Position numbers and translations under genes: made by a program. Shown in pieces: positions 26,668 to 34,134 of a stretch of 64,000 bases of DNA. Under the pieces are notes generated by a model. The model was not told the DNA's origin and searched no databases. It saw only the letters and a program-made list of their open reading frames with translations. The DNA is from Holdemanella porci. Lineage in GTDB: Bacteria; Bacillota_I; Bacilli_A; Erysipelotrichales; Erysipelotrichaceae. Every line of letters starts with the position of its first letter. Position 1 is the first letter of the stretch. The stretch covers positions 36,181-100,180 of the forward strand of contig NZ_VUMR01000001.1 in assembly GCF_009696075.1 (NCBI RefSeq), read 5' to 3'.

Positions 26668-27110
26668 AAGCAATTCTAAAATAATCCAAATAAGCTTTAT
26701 ATTTGTCTTGTGCCGACAAACAAGTATCCATTAGATATCCTCTTTCATAATCCCATTCTTTTAAGCCGCGATAATAAAACATTTTCAACTGATCATCGAT
26801 TATAAATGGGACAATATTATATTTCAAACATTCTTTAAATAAAATCAATCTTCCAACACGACCATTTCCATCTTGAAATGGATGAATACGCTCAAACCTT
26901 ACATGAAAATCGAGTATATCTTCAAAAGTTTTTTCTTTTTTACCATTATATTCTTTTAACAATTCCTTCATTCTACTTGGAACTTCTTCAGGAAGTGCTG
27001 TATTCATTCCTCCAACTTCATTTGGTACCTTTTTATAGTCACCGACCACAAACCATTCTTTTCTTGAATCACTTGTACCATTCTTCAAAGTCAAGTGTAA
27101 ATCTTTATTG
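26645..27110 (-). pseudogene. fic gene truncated by an IS200/IS605 element
   Basis: The frame can be read from the transposon end as FNKDLHLTLKNGTSDSRKEW, then VGDYKKVPNEVGGMNTALPE and the complete Fic motif HPFQDGNGRVGR. The C-terminal end is normal. The N-terminal third, with the substrate-entry flap and any inhibitory helix, is missing and is not found on the far side of the element. Fic enzymes AMPylate target proteins. The remainder has no start codon with a ribosome site, so it is probably not expressed as an active enzyme. Confidence 0.8.
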
Positions 27111-27214
27111 AACCTCTCATCACTGAAGTGACGAGATTCTTGGGAACAGGGTTTCTATCGAAACCTTTCTTACCAAGCTATCCCCGCAGTTCCTGCGGTT
27201 TTTATTAATTTTAG
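27111..27214 (-). ncRNA. Putative omega RNA (TnpB guide RNA)
   Basis: From the tnpB stop to the right end, the minus strand holds two perfect hairpins: CCGCAG-GAA-CTGCGG (27184-27198) and GGTTTC-GATA-GAAACC (27150-27165). The end hairpin at 27116-27135 follows. In IS605 elements this region is the scaffold of the TnpB guide RNA, and the bases beyond the right end are the guide. Here the guide would be fic sequence. This is a call by position and structure only. Confidence 0.6.
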
Positions 27215-28309
27215 TTAATTTGCTAATATGCCCTGCATCAATATATTGATGGATGCATTTATATCTCTGTCATGATTTGAATGGCATTTTGGACATGTCC
27301 ATTCTCTTACTTTTAAATCTTTTGTTCCTTCATTCTTATATCCGCAACAATGACAGGTCTGACTGCTCGCATAGAACGTGTCTACTTTCTTGATTACCTT
27401 TCCATACCACTTTGCTTTATATTCTAGCTGTGTTGTAAACTTTGACCAGGATACATCCGATATAGACTGGGCTAGATTGTGGTTTTTAAGCATGTTGTCG
27501 ACTTTTAAGTCTTCTATACAGATGATGTCATATTCTCTAATGATTCTAGTAGATAGTTTGTTGATAAAATCCATTCTTTGACTCGCTATCTTTTCATGAA
27601 GTCTTGCAATCTTGATTCTGTTTTTGATCCAGTTGCGGCCGCCCTTTGTTTTTCGTGACTGCTGCTTCTGTAGCTTTTTCAGTTTCTCAATCGACTTCTT
27701 CAGATATTTTGGATTCTCTACCTTTTCTCCATTACTCAATATGATAAAATCCTTGATACCTAGATCTATACCTGTTTCATTATATGTCAGTGGAAACAAG
27801 ACTTCTTCTACATCCGTATAACATAATGAAACATAATACTTGCCACTTGGTACTTGTGATACCGTTGCACTAAGGAGTCTTCCTTTTGGTGCTCGTGTTT
27901 TCTTTATCTTTACAAGACCAATCTTAGGAAGCTTGACCTTATTTTCATAGAGTTCAATATTTCCATTCGTATATTTTGTTGTATACGAATAACGATGCGT
28001 CTTCTTCGATTTGAATCTAGGATATTCAGCTTTTTTCTTAAAGAAATTGGTATAGGCCGTATCCAGATTCTTTACACTGGACTGTAGAGCAATCGAATCC
28101 ACTTCCTTAAGCCATTCATATTCTTTCTTTAAAGAAACTAGATCCTTAGCACATGCCGAATAACTTAACGTGATTCCATCTTTTTCATAGACATCCTTAC
28201 GTTTTGCCAGGTAATGATTATATACAAAACGAGTGCAGCCAAAAGTCTTGGCCAGCAATATTCTTTGTTCTCTGTTTGGATAGATACGATACTTGAATGC
28301 CTTTTCCAT
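27215..28309 (-). CDS. tnpB: RNA-guided nuclease TnpB of IS605 element
   Basis: The 364 residues have the N-terminal HTH/WED part (FKYRIYPNREQ, TFGCTRFVYNHYL) and the RuvC core. The catalytic acids are D182 in GIDLGIKDF, E266 in IICIEDL and D349 in NHDRDINASINI. The zinc ribbon C319-x2-C322 / C339-x2-C342 lies between the last two. All key residues are present and the frame is whole, so the nuclease may be active. It cuts DNA next to a short TAM under guidance of RNA from its own 3' end. It starts 23 bp after tnpA. Confidence 0.93.
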   Translation of the reverse strand: MEKAFKYRIYPNREQRILLAKTFGCTRFVYNHYLAKRKDVYEKDGITLSYSACAKDLVSLKKEYEWLKEVDSIALQSSVKNLDTAYTNFFKKKAEYPRFKSKKTHRYSYTTKYTNGNIELYENKVKLPKIGLVKIKKTRAPKGRLLSATVSQVPSGKYYVSLCYTDVEEVLFPLTYNETGIDLGIKDFIILSNGEKVENPKYLKKSIEKLKKLQKQQSRKTKGGRNWIKNRIKIARLHEKIASQRMDFINKLSTRIIREYDIICIEDLKVDNMLKNHNLAQSISDVSWSKFTTQLEYKAKWYGKVIKKVDTFYASSQTCHCCGYKNEGTKDLKVREWTCPKCHSNHDRDINASINILMQGILAN

Positions 28310-28332
28310 GATGATTTCTCCTTATTGATTCG

Positions 28333-28734
28333 CTATTTTCTTTTTTGACTTCTTATATACTCTATAATCTGTTCTTCTGTATTTTCAGAAACTGTAGCTA
28401 CAAAATAAGAAGGATTCCATAGATGTCCACCCCATAATTTGGATCTTAGACCATCTCCAAACTCTTTCATCAAGAGTCTGGCCGATACACCCTTCATAGC
28501 TTTTATAATATTTGGAATGTAATGCTGCGGCGTACAATTGATCAGCATACGGATATGATCTTTCTCTATATTCATTTCCAGAATTTGAAAACCATTATCC
28601 TTTGAAATCTGAGTCAGCAGCTCTTTTAATCTTGTTGCAATCTGTCCATTCAAGATATTACGACGATACTTTACACACCATACGATATGATATTGTATTG
28701 AATAGACATAGCCTCTTCCTTTAACAACTTCCAT
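28333..28734 (-). CDS. tnpA: IS200/IS605 transposase TnpA with altered HUH motif
   Basis: This 133-residue Y1 transposase has the family's YHIVWCVKYRRN and the catalytic Tyr in IIEYIRSQ (Y126), which aligns with VVKQYIENQ of IS608. The HUH motif, normally H-x-H as in KDHIHIL, reads KDHIRML here, so the second His is Arg62 (CGT where CAT is expected). That His helps to hold the catalytic metal, so single-strand cutting should be lost or weak. The rest of the frame is normal and its start is strong, which points to a recent change. Confidence 0.93.
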   Translation of the reverse strand: MEVVKGRGYVYSIQYHIVWCVKYRRNILNGQIATRLKELLTQISKDNGFQILEMNIEKDHIRMLINCTPQHYIPNIIKAMKGVSARLLMKEFGDGLRSKLWGGHLWNPSYFVATVSENTEEQIIEYIRSQKRK

Positions 28735-28871
28735 ATGTTTTTCCTCATAAATATTATAACATATGTATATACTTAAAATAATATATTTATCATTTATTTT
28801 TAATTTATTTATCTAACATCTGCACATCTAATTCATCTCATGACTAAAGTCACGAGTGTTCTTAGATTGCA

Positions 28872-29057
28872 TTATAAAGTAACAGGCTGTTCTTTCTTCT
28901 TGTTCGTACGAACAGGTTTTTTGGCATTTTCTGGAATTTTCCAAGTTTTACCGGCAATAAATGCACCATCTACACGATTCTGTGCACAATAATTTCGAAC
29001 ACTGCGCTCGGATATATCCCATTTTTTTGCTATTTCGGCCACTGAAAAATATCTCAT
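28872..29057 (-). CDS. Small helix-turn-helix protein of the fic locus
   Basis: This 61-residue protein opens MRYFSVAEIAKKWDISERSV, a MerR/excisionase-like helix-turn-helix, and continues RNYCAQNRVDGAFIAGKTWK with the wing PENAKKP. Proteins of this type are often encoded directly before fic genes of the kind seen at 26645. GGAGG stands 8 bp before the ATG. It is the intact first gene of a pair split by the IS element. A 10-bp inverted repeat with one mismatch (TTATCGGCAA/TTGCCGGTAA, 29091-29145) flanks the likely promoter region. Confidence 0.8.
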   Translation of the reverse strand: MRYFSVAEIAKKWDISERSVRNYCAQNRVDGAFIAGKTWKIPENAKKPVRTNKKKEQPVTL

Positions 29058-29150
29058 AAGAAATCCTCCATCTAGTAATAGTAGATCATATTATCGGCAA
29101 TTTTATATTACAGATACTTTATTATTCATTTATTTTTGCCGGTAAAATGC

Positions 29151-29181
29151 AAAAAAAACGCCTAGATTTCTCTAAGCGTTT
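29151..29181 (-). terminator. gltX terminator
   Basis: AAACGCTTAGA and TCTAGGCGTTT pair over 11 bp (one G-U) around GAAA, followed by eight Ts on the minus strand, just after the gltX stop. Confidence 0.85.
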
Positions 29182-29188
29182 GTATGTT

Positions 29189-30652
29189 TTACTCTTCTAC
29201 GATTTCACTCAAACGATCAATACCCACTTGGATACGACGCAATGTTTCATCTTTTCCTAAGATAAACGCAATTTCGATGGCTCCACCTGGAGTGAATTGT
29301 TTACCAGAAATAGCTGTACGAATTGGCCATAATACCTGTCCATTCTTCATTTCTAATTCTTTAGGAAGCGCTAATAAACATTCGTGCAATGCATCCATGC
29401 TGTCCCATTGATCAAAGGCTTCTAAAGCTTGCTTGCTGGCTTTTAAAGCTTTTAATGCAACTTCTGGAGTTGTTTTCATTTTCTTGTGACGATACATCTC
29501 TAAATCGTAATCTACTAATGTATCAAAGAAGTCAACACTCTCTTCGATTTGATTTAAGATATCAATACGAGGTTGAATGATTTTGGCAATCTCTTTTAAG
29601 TTGTATGGTCCATGAACCGCTTTTTCTAAGTATGGACGAACTGTTTCATAATATGTTTCTTCATCCATGTTTCTCAAATATACACCGTTCATCCAAGTCA
29701 ATTTATCAATATCGAAAATGGCTGGTGATTTAGAAATACGGTGAATATTAAATACTTTGATCAACTCATCCAAAGTATAGATTTCCTGTTCAGTTTCAGG
29801 AGCCCATCCAAGAAGTGCGATATAGTTCATGATCGCTTCCGGCAAATATCCCTTCGCAACAAGATCTTGGAAAGAAGCATCTCCATTACGCTTTGATAAT
29901 TTGTGGTGTTCATCCTTCATTACAGGAGGTACGTGTACGTATGTTGGTCTTTGCCATCCATACGCATCATAAATCAAGTTGTACTTAGGTGTACTTGATA
30001 AATATTCATTTCCACGAACTACATGAGAAATCTGCATTTGGTGATCATCAATAATGTTCGCAAAGTTGTATGTTGGATATCCATCCGATTTAATCAAGAT
30101 TTGTTCATCCAATACATCTCCATCCACTTCAATACGACCATATACTTCATCATCAAAATAGGTTTCACCAACATCTTTGATTGTTTGACGAATAACATAA
30201 GGTTCACCCGCATCCAATTTAGCCTGTACTTCCTCAGCACTCAAGTGCTTACAAGGATCATTGAACTTAAAAGAAATACCTAAACTTTCAGCTTCTTTTC
30301 TTTGAGCCTCAATCTCCTCTTCACTACAGAAACAATAGTGAGCTCCACCAAGTTTAATTAAATCTTCGGCATACCCTTTGTACATAGGTAAACGTTCACT
30401 TTGAATATATGGACCAAAGTCTCCACCAATGTCTGGACCTTCATCCCAGTTCAAACCACACTCTTTTAAAGTTTTATAAATAACATCTACAGCACCTTCT
30501 ACCTTACGCTCTTGGTCAGTATCCTCAATACGTAATAAGAAGTCGCCACCTTCGTGTTTCGCAATTAAAAATTCAAATAAAGCTGTACGCAAATTTCCAA
30601 TGTGCATATAGCCAGTTGGACTCGGCGCAAAACGAGTTCTAGTTTTATTCAT
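29189..30652 (-). CDS. gltX: Glutamyl-tRNA synthetase
   Basis: The 487 residues have the class I motifs PSPTGYMHIGNLRTALF and HHKLSKRNGDAS, plus LRIEDTDQER. The C-terminal helical anticodon-binding domain is complete. It charges tRNA-Glu. The Firmicutes type usually also mischarges tRNA-Gln, which is corrected by GatCAB; no glutaminyl-tRNA synthetase is seen here. GAAAGGAAG precedes the ATG. Confidence 0.96.
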   Translation of the reverse strand: MNKTRTRFAPSPTGYMHIGNLRTALFEFLIAKHEGGDFLLRIEDTDQERKVEGAVDVIYKTLKECGLNWDEGPDIGGDFGPYIQSERLPMYKGYAEDLIKLGGAHYCFCSEEEIEAQRKEAESLGISFKFNDPCKHLSAEEVQAKLDAGEPYVIRQTIKDVGETYFDDEVYGRIEVDGDVLDEQILIKSDGYPTYNFANIIDDHQMQISHVVRGNEYLSSTPKYNLIYDAYGWQRPTYVHVPPVMKDEHHKLSKRNGDASFQDLVAKGYLPEAIMNYIALLGWAPETEQEIYTLDELIKVFNIHRISKSPAIFDIDKLTWMNGVYLRNMDEETYYETVRPYLEKAVHGPYNLKEIAKIIQPRIDILNQIEESVDFFDTLVDYDLEMYRHKKMKTTPEVALKALKASKQALEAFDQWDSMDALHECLLALPKELEMKNGQVLWPIRTAISGKQFTPGGAIEIAFILGKDETLRRIQVGIDRLSEIVEE

Positions 30653-30679
30653 AGTTATAATCTTCCTTTCGCTTTCTAT

Positions 30680-30708
30680 ATAATAATACGAAACTACATT
30701 TCTTTCAA
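30680..30708 (-). promoter_or_regulatory. gltX promoter
   Basis: TTGAAA and TATTAT are separated by 17 bp on the minus strand, 28 bp before the gltX ATG. The -35 overlaps the 3' end of the GIY-YIG gene. Confidence 0.65.
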
Positions 30709-30957
30709 GATTCCTTCAATCAACTCCGACTTTTCTTTTCGAGACATTTGTTTAATTTTATACTCCAGCTTCAAAGCCTTGGACTTCGACTCACAAGCCC
30801 TTACATACACAAGCTTACAAGGCCTTCTAGACCGCGTATATTTTGCCCCCTTACCCAAGTTATGCGTTTCTAATCTTTTATCTACATCCGTTGTATATCC
30901 CGTATAATATGTAGAATCCCTACACTCTAAAATATATACATATTGACCTTTTTCCAT
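30694..30957 (-). CDS. GIY-YIG domain protein, UPF0213/YhbQ-like
   Basis: From the ATG at 30957 the protein has 87 residues: YVYILECRDSTYYTGYT supplies the (G)IY..YIG strands, here as YVY/YTG. DVDKRLETHNLGKGAKYTR and the conserved Arg and Glu in LEYKIKQMSRKEK follow. Single-domain members of this family are widespread and their role is unclear, possibly in DNA repair. The longer ORF from 30996 has no ribosome site and is not used. It follows the pilus operon by 39 bp. Confidence 0.85.
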   Translation of the reverse strand: MEKGQYVYILECRDSTYYTGYTTDVDKRLETHNLGKGAKYTRSRRPCKLVYVRACESKSKALKLEYKIKQMSRKEKSELIEGILKEM

Positions 30958-30996
30958 ATACCCATCATACCACAAGAAAAGAAAGTAGGAAAACAC

Positions 30997-31854
30997 CTAC
31001 TTTCTTAACTTCTTATTAATCAAATGTAAAATAATCACAAGCGCAATTAAACCCAAAGTCACATAAATATTACCATGATATTCAATTCCTGTTGGAACAT
31101 GAATCTTCTTATTCTCAAACAAGAATTCATGATTCTCTACCTTTTTACCATCAATAAAGATTTCATCCTCCTTGACTTCCACAAATAAGACTTGATCCGA
31201 TTTTTCATACCCATTAGGAGCCTTTGTCTCCTTTAAATACATCTTATCTTCACGCATTAAAATCGATAGAGTACCATTACCTTTAAATGTCTTTAAAGAT
31301 TCTGTACAATCCTTATCCTTATAACTTGTAAACTCGACAGAATCTAAGATTTCATCCTTAGAATCCCTATCAATCTTTTTAATAATCAACTTTTCAAACG
31401 GACGATGCTTAGGATACAACACCACATCACAATTTAATGTATCCCCATCCCACTCAGGAACACTCACTAACATCGGACTCATTCTTTCATACTCATGAAT
31501 ATTGACAGGATCAATAAAGTACAATCCTTCTTCTACATCTTCAAGAACAGCTTTCCCTTCTTCATCCGTGACAAGAGTTTGTCCAACCATGGAATATCCA
31601 CTTAATTTTGTACAAATTGCTTCCACTTCTTCAGCCAATAACTCCGTATTGAAGTCCACATCTAAATCTTGAAATTCTTCATTTAGTACATAAAAGCCAT
31701 CCACAAGCTTTGCGACTTGAACAACACTAAACTCAACATTCTCCTTCGAGAGTTCGTCTACCGAATCCTGCAACTCCACGCTAATCGAGTTTGCGTTTAT
31801 CGGCAGTACACATGCCATCAACATTAAAATGATCAAACCAATTTTCTTCACCAT
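30997..31854 (-). CDS. Minor (probably basal) pilin with HVPTG sorting signal
   Basis: The 285 residues start with a signal peptide (MVKKIGLIILMLMACVLPINA) and carry Cna_B-like domains, including LYFIDPVN and KMYLKETKAPNGYEKSD. The end has the wall-sorting signal HVPTG, a hydrophobic helix (YVTLGLIALVIILHLI) and the basic tail NKKLRK. HVPTG departs from the usual LPxTG. In sortase-built pili the last, small subunit often serves as the wall anchor. Its ATG overlaps the sortase stop by 7 bp. Confidence 0.82.
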   Translation of the reverse strand: MVKKIGLIILMLMACVLPINANSISVELQDSVDELSKENVEFSVVQVAKLVDGFYVLNEEFQDLDVDFNTELLAEEVEAICTKLSGYSMVGQTLVTDEEGKAVLEDVEEGLYFIDPVNIHEYERMSPMLVSVPEWDGDTLNCDVVLYPKHRPFEKLIIKKIDRDSKDEILDSVEFTSYKDKDCTESLKTFKGNGTLSILMREDKMYLKETKAPNGYEKSDQVLFVEVKEDEIFIDGKKVENHEFLFENKKIHVPTGIEYHGNIYVTLGLIALVIILHLINKKLRK

Positions 31855-32597
31855 ATCACCACCATTACACAAATTATTGGAATTAAAATAAAACACAATT
31901 CCCTAAAAGAATACGATTTACGCACTTTTTTCTCTTTCTTTTTAGGAAACACTCTTTTGGCCCTTACAACCAACCTTTTCGTATTGATTCCATACGGCGT
32001 ACAAGTCACTAGACTCAACAAATCCCTATTCTTTTCAATACCCATATCCAAGATAGCTTTTGGCTTTACCACAATAGAATCCACCACCTCATAGACCAAT
32101 TCTTTTTTACACACATGGATATAGATCAAATCCTTCTTCTTTAACTCATCCAAACGCGTAAAAAGCTTGGCACTAGGAAGGCCTCTATGACCAGTTAATA
32201 TACAATGCGAATTCTTTCCACCAACAGGAAGACTTGTAAAGTCAAAATGACCAATTCCACGATTTAATACTTCATCACTCGTTCCACGATAAATTGGTAA
32301 GTCTACATCGATCACTGGAATCTGGATAGTTGCGATTACGCTTGATGATAAAGTATTCAACATCGATTCATACGCTTCTTTTTCTTTACCCAAATACAAA
32401 TTTTGATTGTAGTTCAACCCCGCATTAAAACTCGACTCCAATATGCCCTCATCCATTTTTTCTTCTTCTAAATAAAAACTTGAAATGACATTCTCTACAC
32501 TTTGATGAAAGAAGAAATTTAAGATGAGTGGCAATACACAAATCAAAAATCCCAGAAAGAATAGAATCCTATTCTTCCCTTTTCTTCTTATATACAT
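31848..32597 (-). CDS. srtC: Class C-like (pilus) sortase
   Basis: The 249-residue membrane enzyme has TM segments at both ends (RILFFLGFLICVLPLILNFF and ELCFILIPIICVMVVIW). The sortase core is VIATIQIPVIDVDLPIYRGTS; the catalytic His is in LTGHRGLP, the Cys in LVTCTPYG and the Arg in NTKRL. The C-terminal TM and its place within a pilin operon make it class C. The N-terminal lid with a DPF/DPW motif, usual in SrtC, is not present. The start at 32597 overlaps the backbone pilin by 29 bp; a GTG 18 bp upstream is possible. Confidence 0.9.
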   Translation of the reverse strand: MYIRRKGKNRILFFLGFLICVLPLILNFFFHQSVENVISSFYLEEEKMDEGILESSFNAGLNYNQNLYLGKEKEAYESMLNTLSSSVIATIQIPVIDVDLPIYRGTSDEVLNRGIGHFDFTSLPVGGKNSHCILTGHRGLPSAKLFTRLDELKKKDLIYIHVCKKELVYEVVDSIVVKPKAILDMGIEKNRDLLSLVTCTPYGINTKRLVVRAKRVFPKKKEKKVRKSYSFRELCFILIPIICVMVVIW

Positions 32598-34134
32598 ACA
32601 CCATAATACCAGCACCTGTTAGTACACAGACAATCGTTCCCATAGATCCAGTGACCGGTAATTTAGAACCCGTTTGATTCACTACTTTTAAAGCTACACT
32701 TAAATCATTCGTACTCGCATTTAATTGCGTATTAAAACTTGTCGCCGATAGAGAAACCAATCCCTCTCCATTCGAAGTATAGTTATTTCGATTTGCTACA
32801 AATGTAGGCGTAATTTGAATCTCAATAGCTTCCTTTAATAAAGTATATCCATCCGGTGCCTTGATTTCTTTTAAATAATACGTTCCCTGATCCAAACCTT
32901 GAATCACAAATTCACCCTTTGCGTTGGATACAATCTCTTCATCTACACTATTTGAAACTACATATCCATTTGTGCTTTTCTTTACCTTTACTAAATCACT
33001 CAAAATCGAATCACGATACAACTTAAATGTAGCCCCCTCAAGTTTGACATCCTTCTCATTTGTCTTTAAACCCTTCACCTGATATGTATAGCACACAACA
33101 CTATCCCAAGGCGTTTGTCCTTTAGACTCAGATTGCGGATCATTTGAGAAATTTAATCGCACCTTATTTTCAAAACCCTTTTTTGAAATCTTTGTGGCTG
33201 CCAAATCATTTAAATACGCATCATACGTAAACAAGATTGGATCTCCTTGACTGGCAAGTCCTTTAAAATCATTGAACGTAACTTTAAATCCAGTTGAAGA
33301 TTTATTTACACTATACGTTTCCGCTGGAATAATCGTATCCTTGACTTTTACTTGTATACTATCTTCTTTTAAAGATAAACTTGGATCCATTTCATCCTCA
33401 AACTCTAAGAAATAAGAAACATAGCCACTCATATCCGGCACTTTCGATTCATACTTATATGAAATGTCCTGCATAATCTCAAAATCGCCCATATCATTCC
33501 AGCCTATATTGTTGTCATCTTCATAAATTTTCTTTACAATACTTGGATAATCCGACTTAATTTGAATCGTCGCTGTAGGATTTGCCGTATTGACCATCGT
33601 CATAGAACTTGCCGCATGAGTATTGGATACATTGGTAATTTCATCAATCAAATAAAAACCATATCCCAACTTATCCAACGTAATATTTCCATTCACATCA
33701 CAACTCTCTACATTCACAATACGAGCTTCCATAGAAGATATCGCATTTTGAATCGATTCAATAAACGTACGATATTCACTTTGACTTCCTTCGTTATCTA
33801 AAGACATCATATATTCCACTACATCTTGATCCGATACCGTTTTAGATAACTTACTTGATACAAGCTCCTTGATTTTAGATGCATATACACTATTTAAAGT
33901 ATAGTGAATCGAAGTATTATCCTTTGAATTTGTCGCATCAAATAATTTATATACTTTAAACGACTTACCTTGCATGGATTGATTTTGCTTTGCCTGAATC
34001 ACAATACTCGCATCCCCCTCATTAAAATTTGCCGTCCCATGCACAACGGAAACACTTGTTTCTTGTGCGCTCACTGGACTTGTGACCATTGCCAACATCA
34101 ATAGTCCTGTATAAATTAAATTTCTTTTATTCAT
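32569..34134 (-). CDS. Major (backbone) pilin with LPVTG anchor
   Basis: The 521 residues begin with a signal peptide ending SPVSAQET. Three immunoglobulin-like or Cna_B domains follow, with KDTIIPAETYSVNK and YYLKEIKAPDGYTLL containing the E-box Glu typical of isopeptide-bonded folds. YPSIVKKIYED resembles the pilin motif with the Lys used for polymerisation. LPVTG, a TM helix and KKKREE form the sorting signal. The sortase would join monomers through LPVTG Thr and the pilin-motif Lys. It overlaps the adhesin stop by 8 bp. Confidence 0.9.
   Translation of the reverse strand: MNKRNLIYTGLLMLAMVTSPVSAQETSVSVVHGTANFNEGDASIVIQAKQNQSMQGKSFKVYKLFDATNSKDNTSIHYTLNSVYASKIKELVSSKLSKTVSDQDVVEYMMSLDNEGSQSEYRTFIESIQNAISSMEARIVNVESCDVNGNITLDKLGYGFYLIDEITNVSNTHAASSMTMVNTANPTATIQIKSDYPSIVKKIYEDDNNIGWNDMGDFEIMQDISYKYESKVPDMSGYVSYFLEFEDEMDPSLSLKEDSIQVKVKDTIIPAETYSVNKSSTGFKVTFNDFKGLASQGDPILFTYDAYLNDLAATKISKKGFENKVRLNFSNDPQSESKGQTPWDSVVCYTYQVKGLKTNEKDVKLEGATFKLYRDSILSDLVKVKKSTNGYVVSNSVDEEIVSNAKGEFVIQGLDQGTYYLKEIKAPDGYTLLKEAIEIQITPTFVANRNNYTSNGEGLVSLSATSFNTQLNASTNDLSVALKVVNQTGSKLPVTGSMGTIVCVLTGAGIMVYVYKKKREE

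Larger units (their letters stand above)
27111..28866 (-). mobile_element. IS200/IS605-family insertion sequence
   Basis: The element carries tnpA and tnpB and has imperfect subterminal hairpins at both ends: CTCATCACTGAAGTGACGAG at 27116-27135 and CTCATGACTAAAGTCACGAG at 28837-28856. Both have the same stem and the same A-C mismatch. There are no terminal inverted repeats and no clear target duplication, as expected for this family. Exact ends are uncertain by several bases. It lies inside the fic locus, and about 100 codons of fic are missing next to it. Confidence 0.88.
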
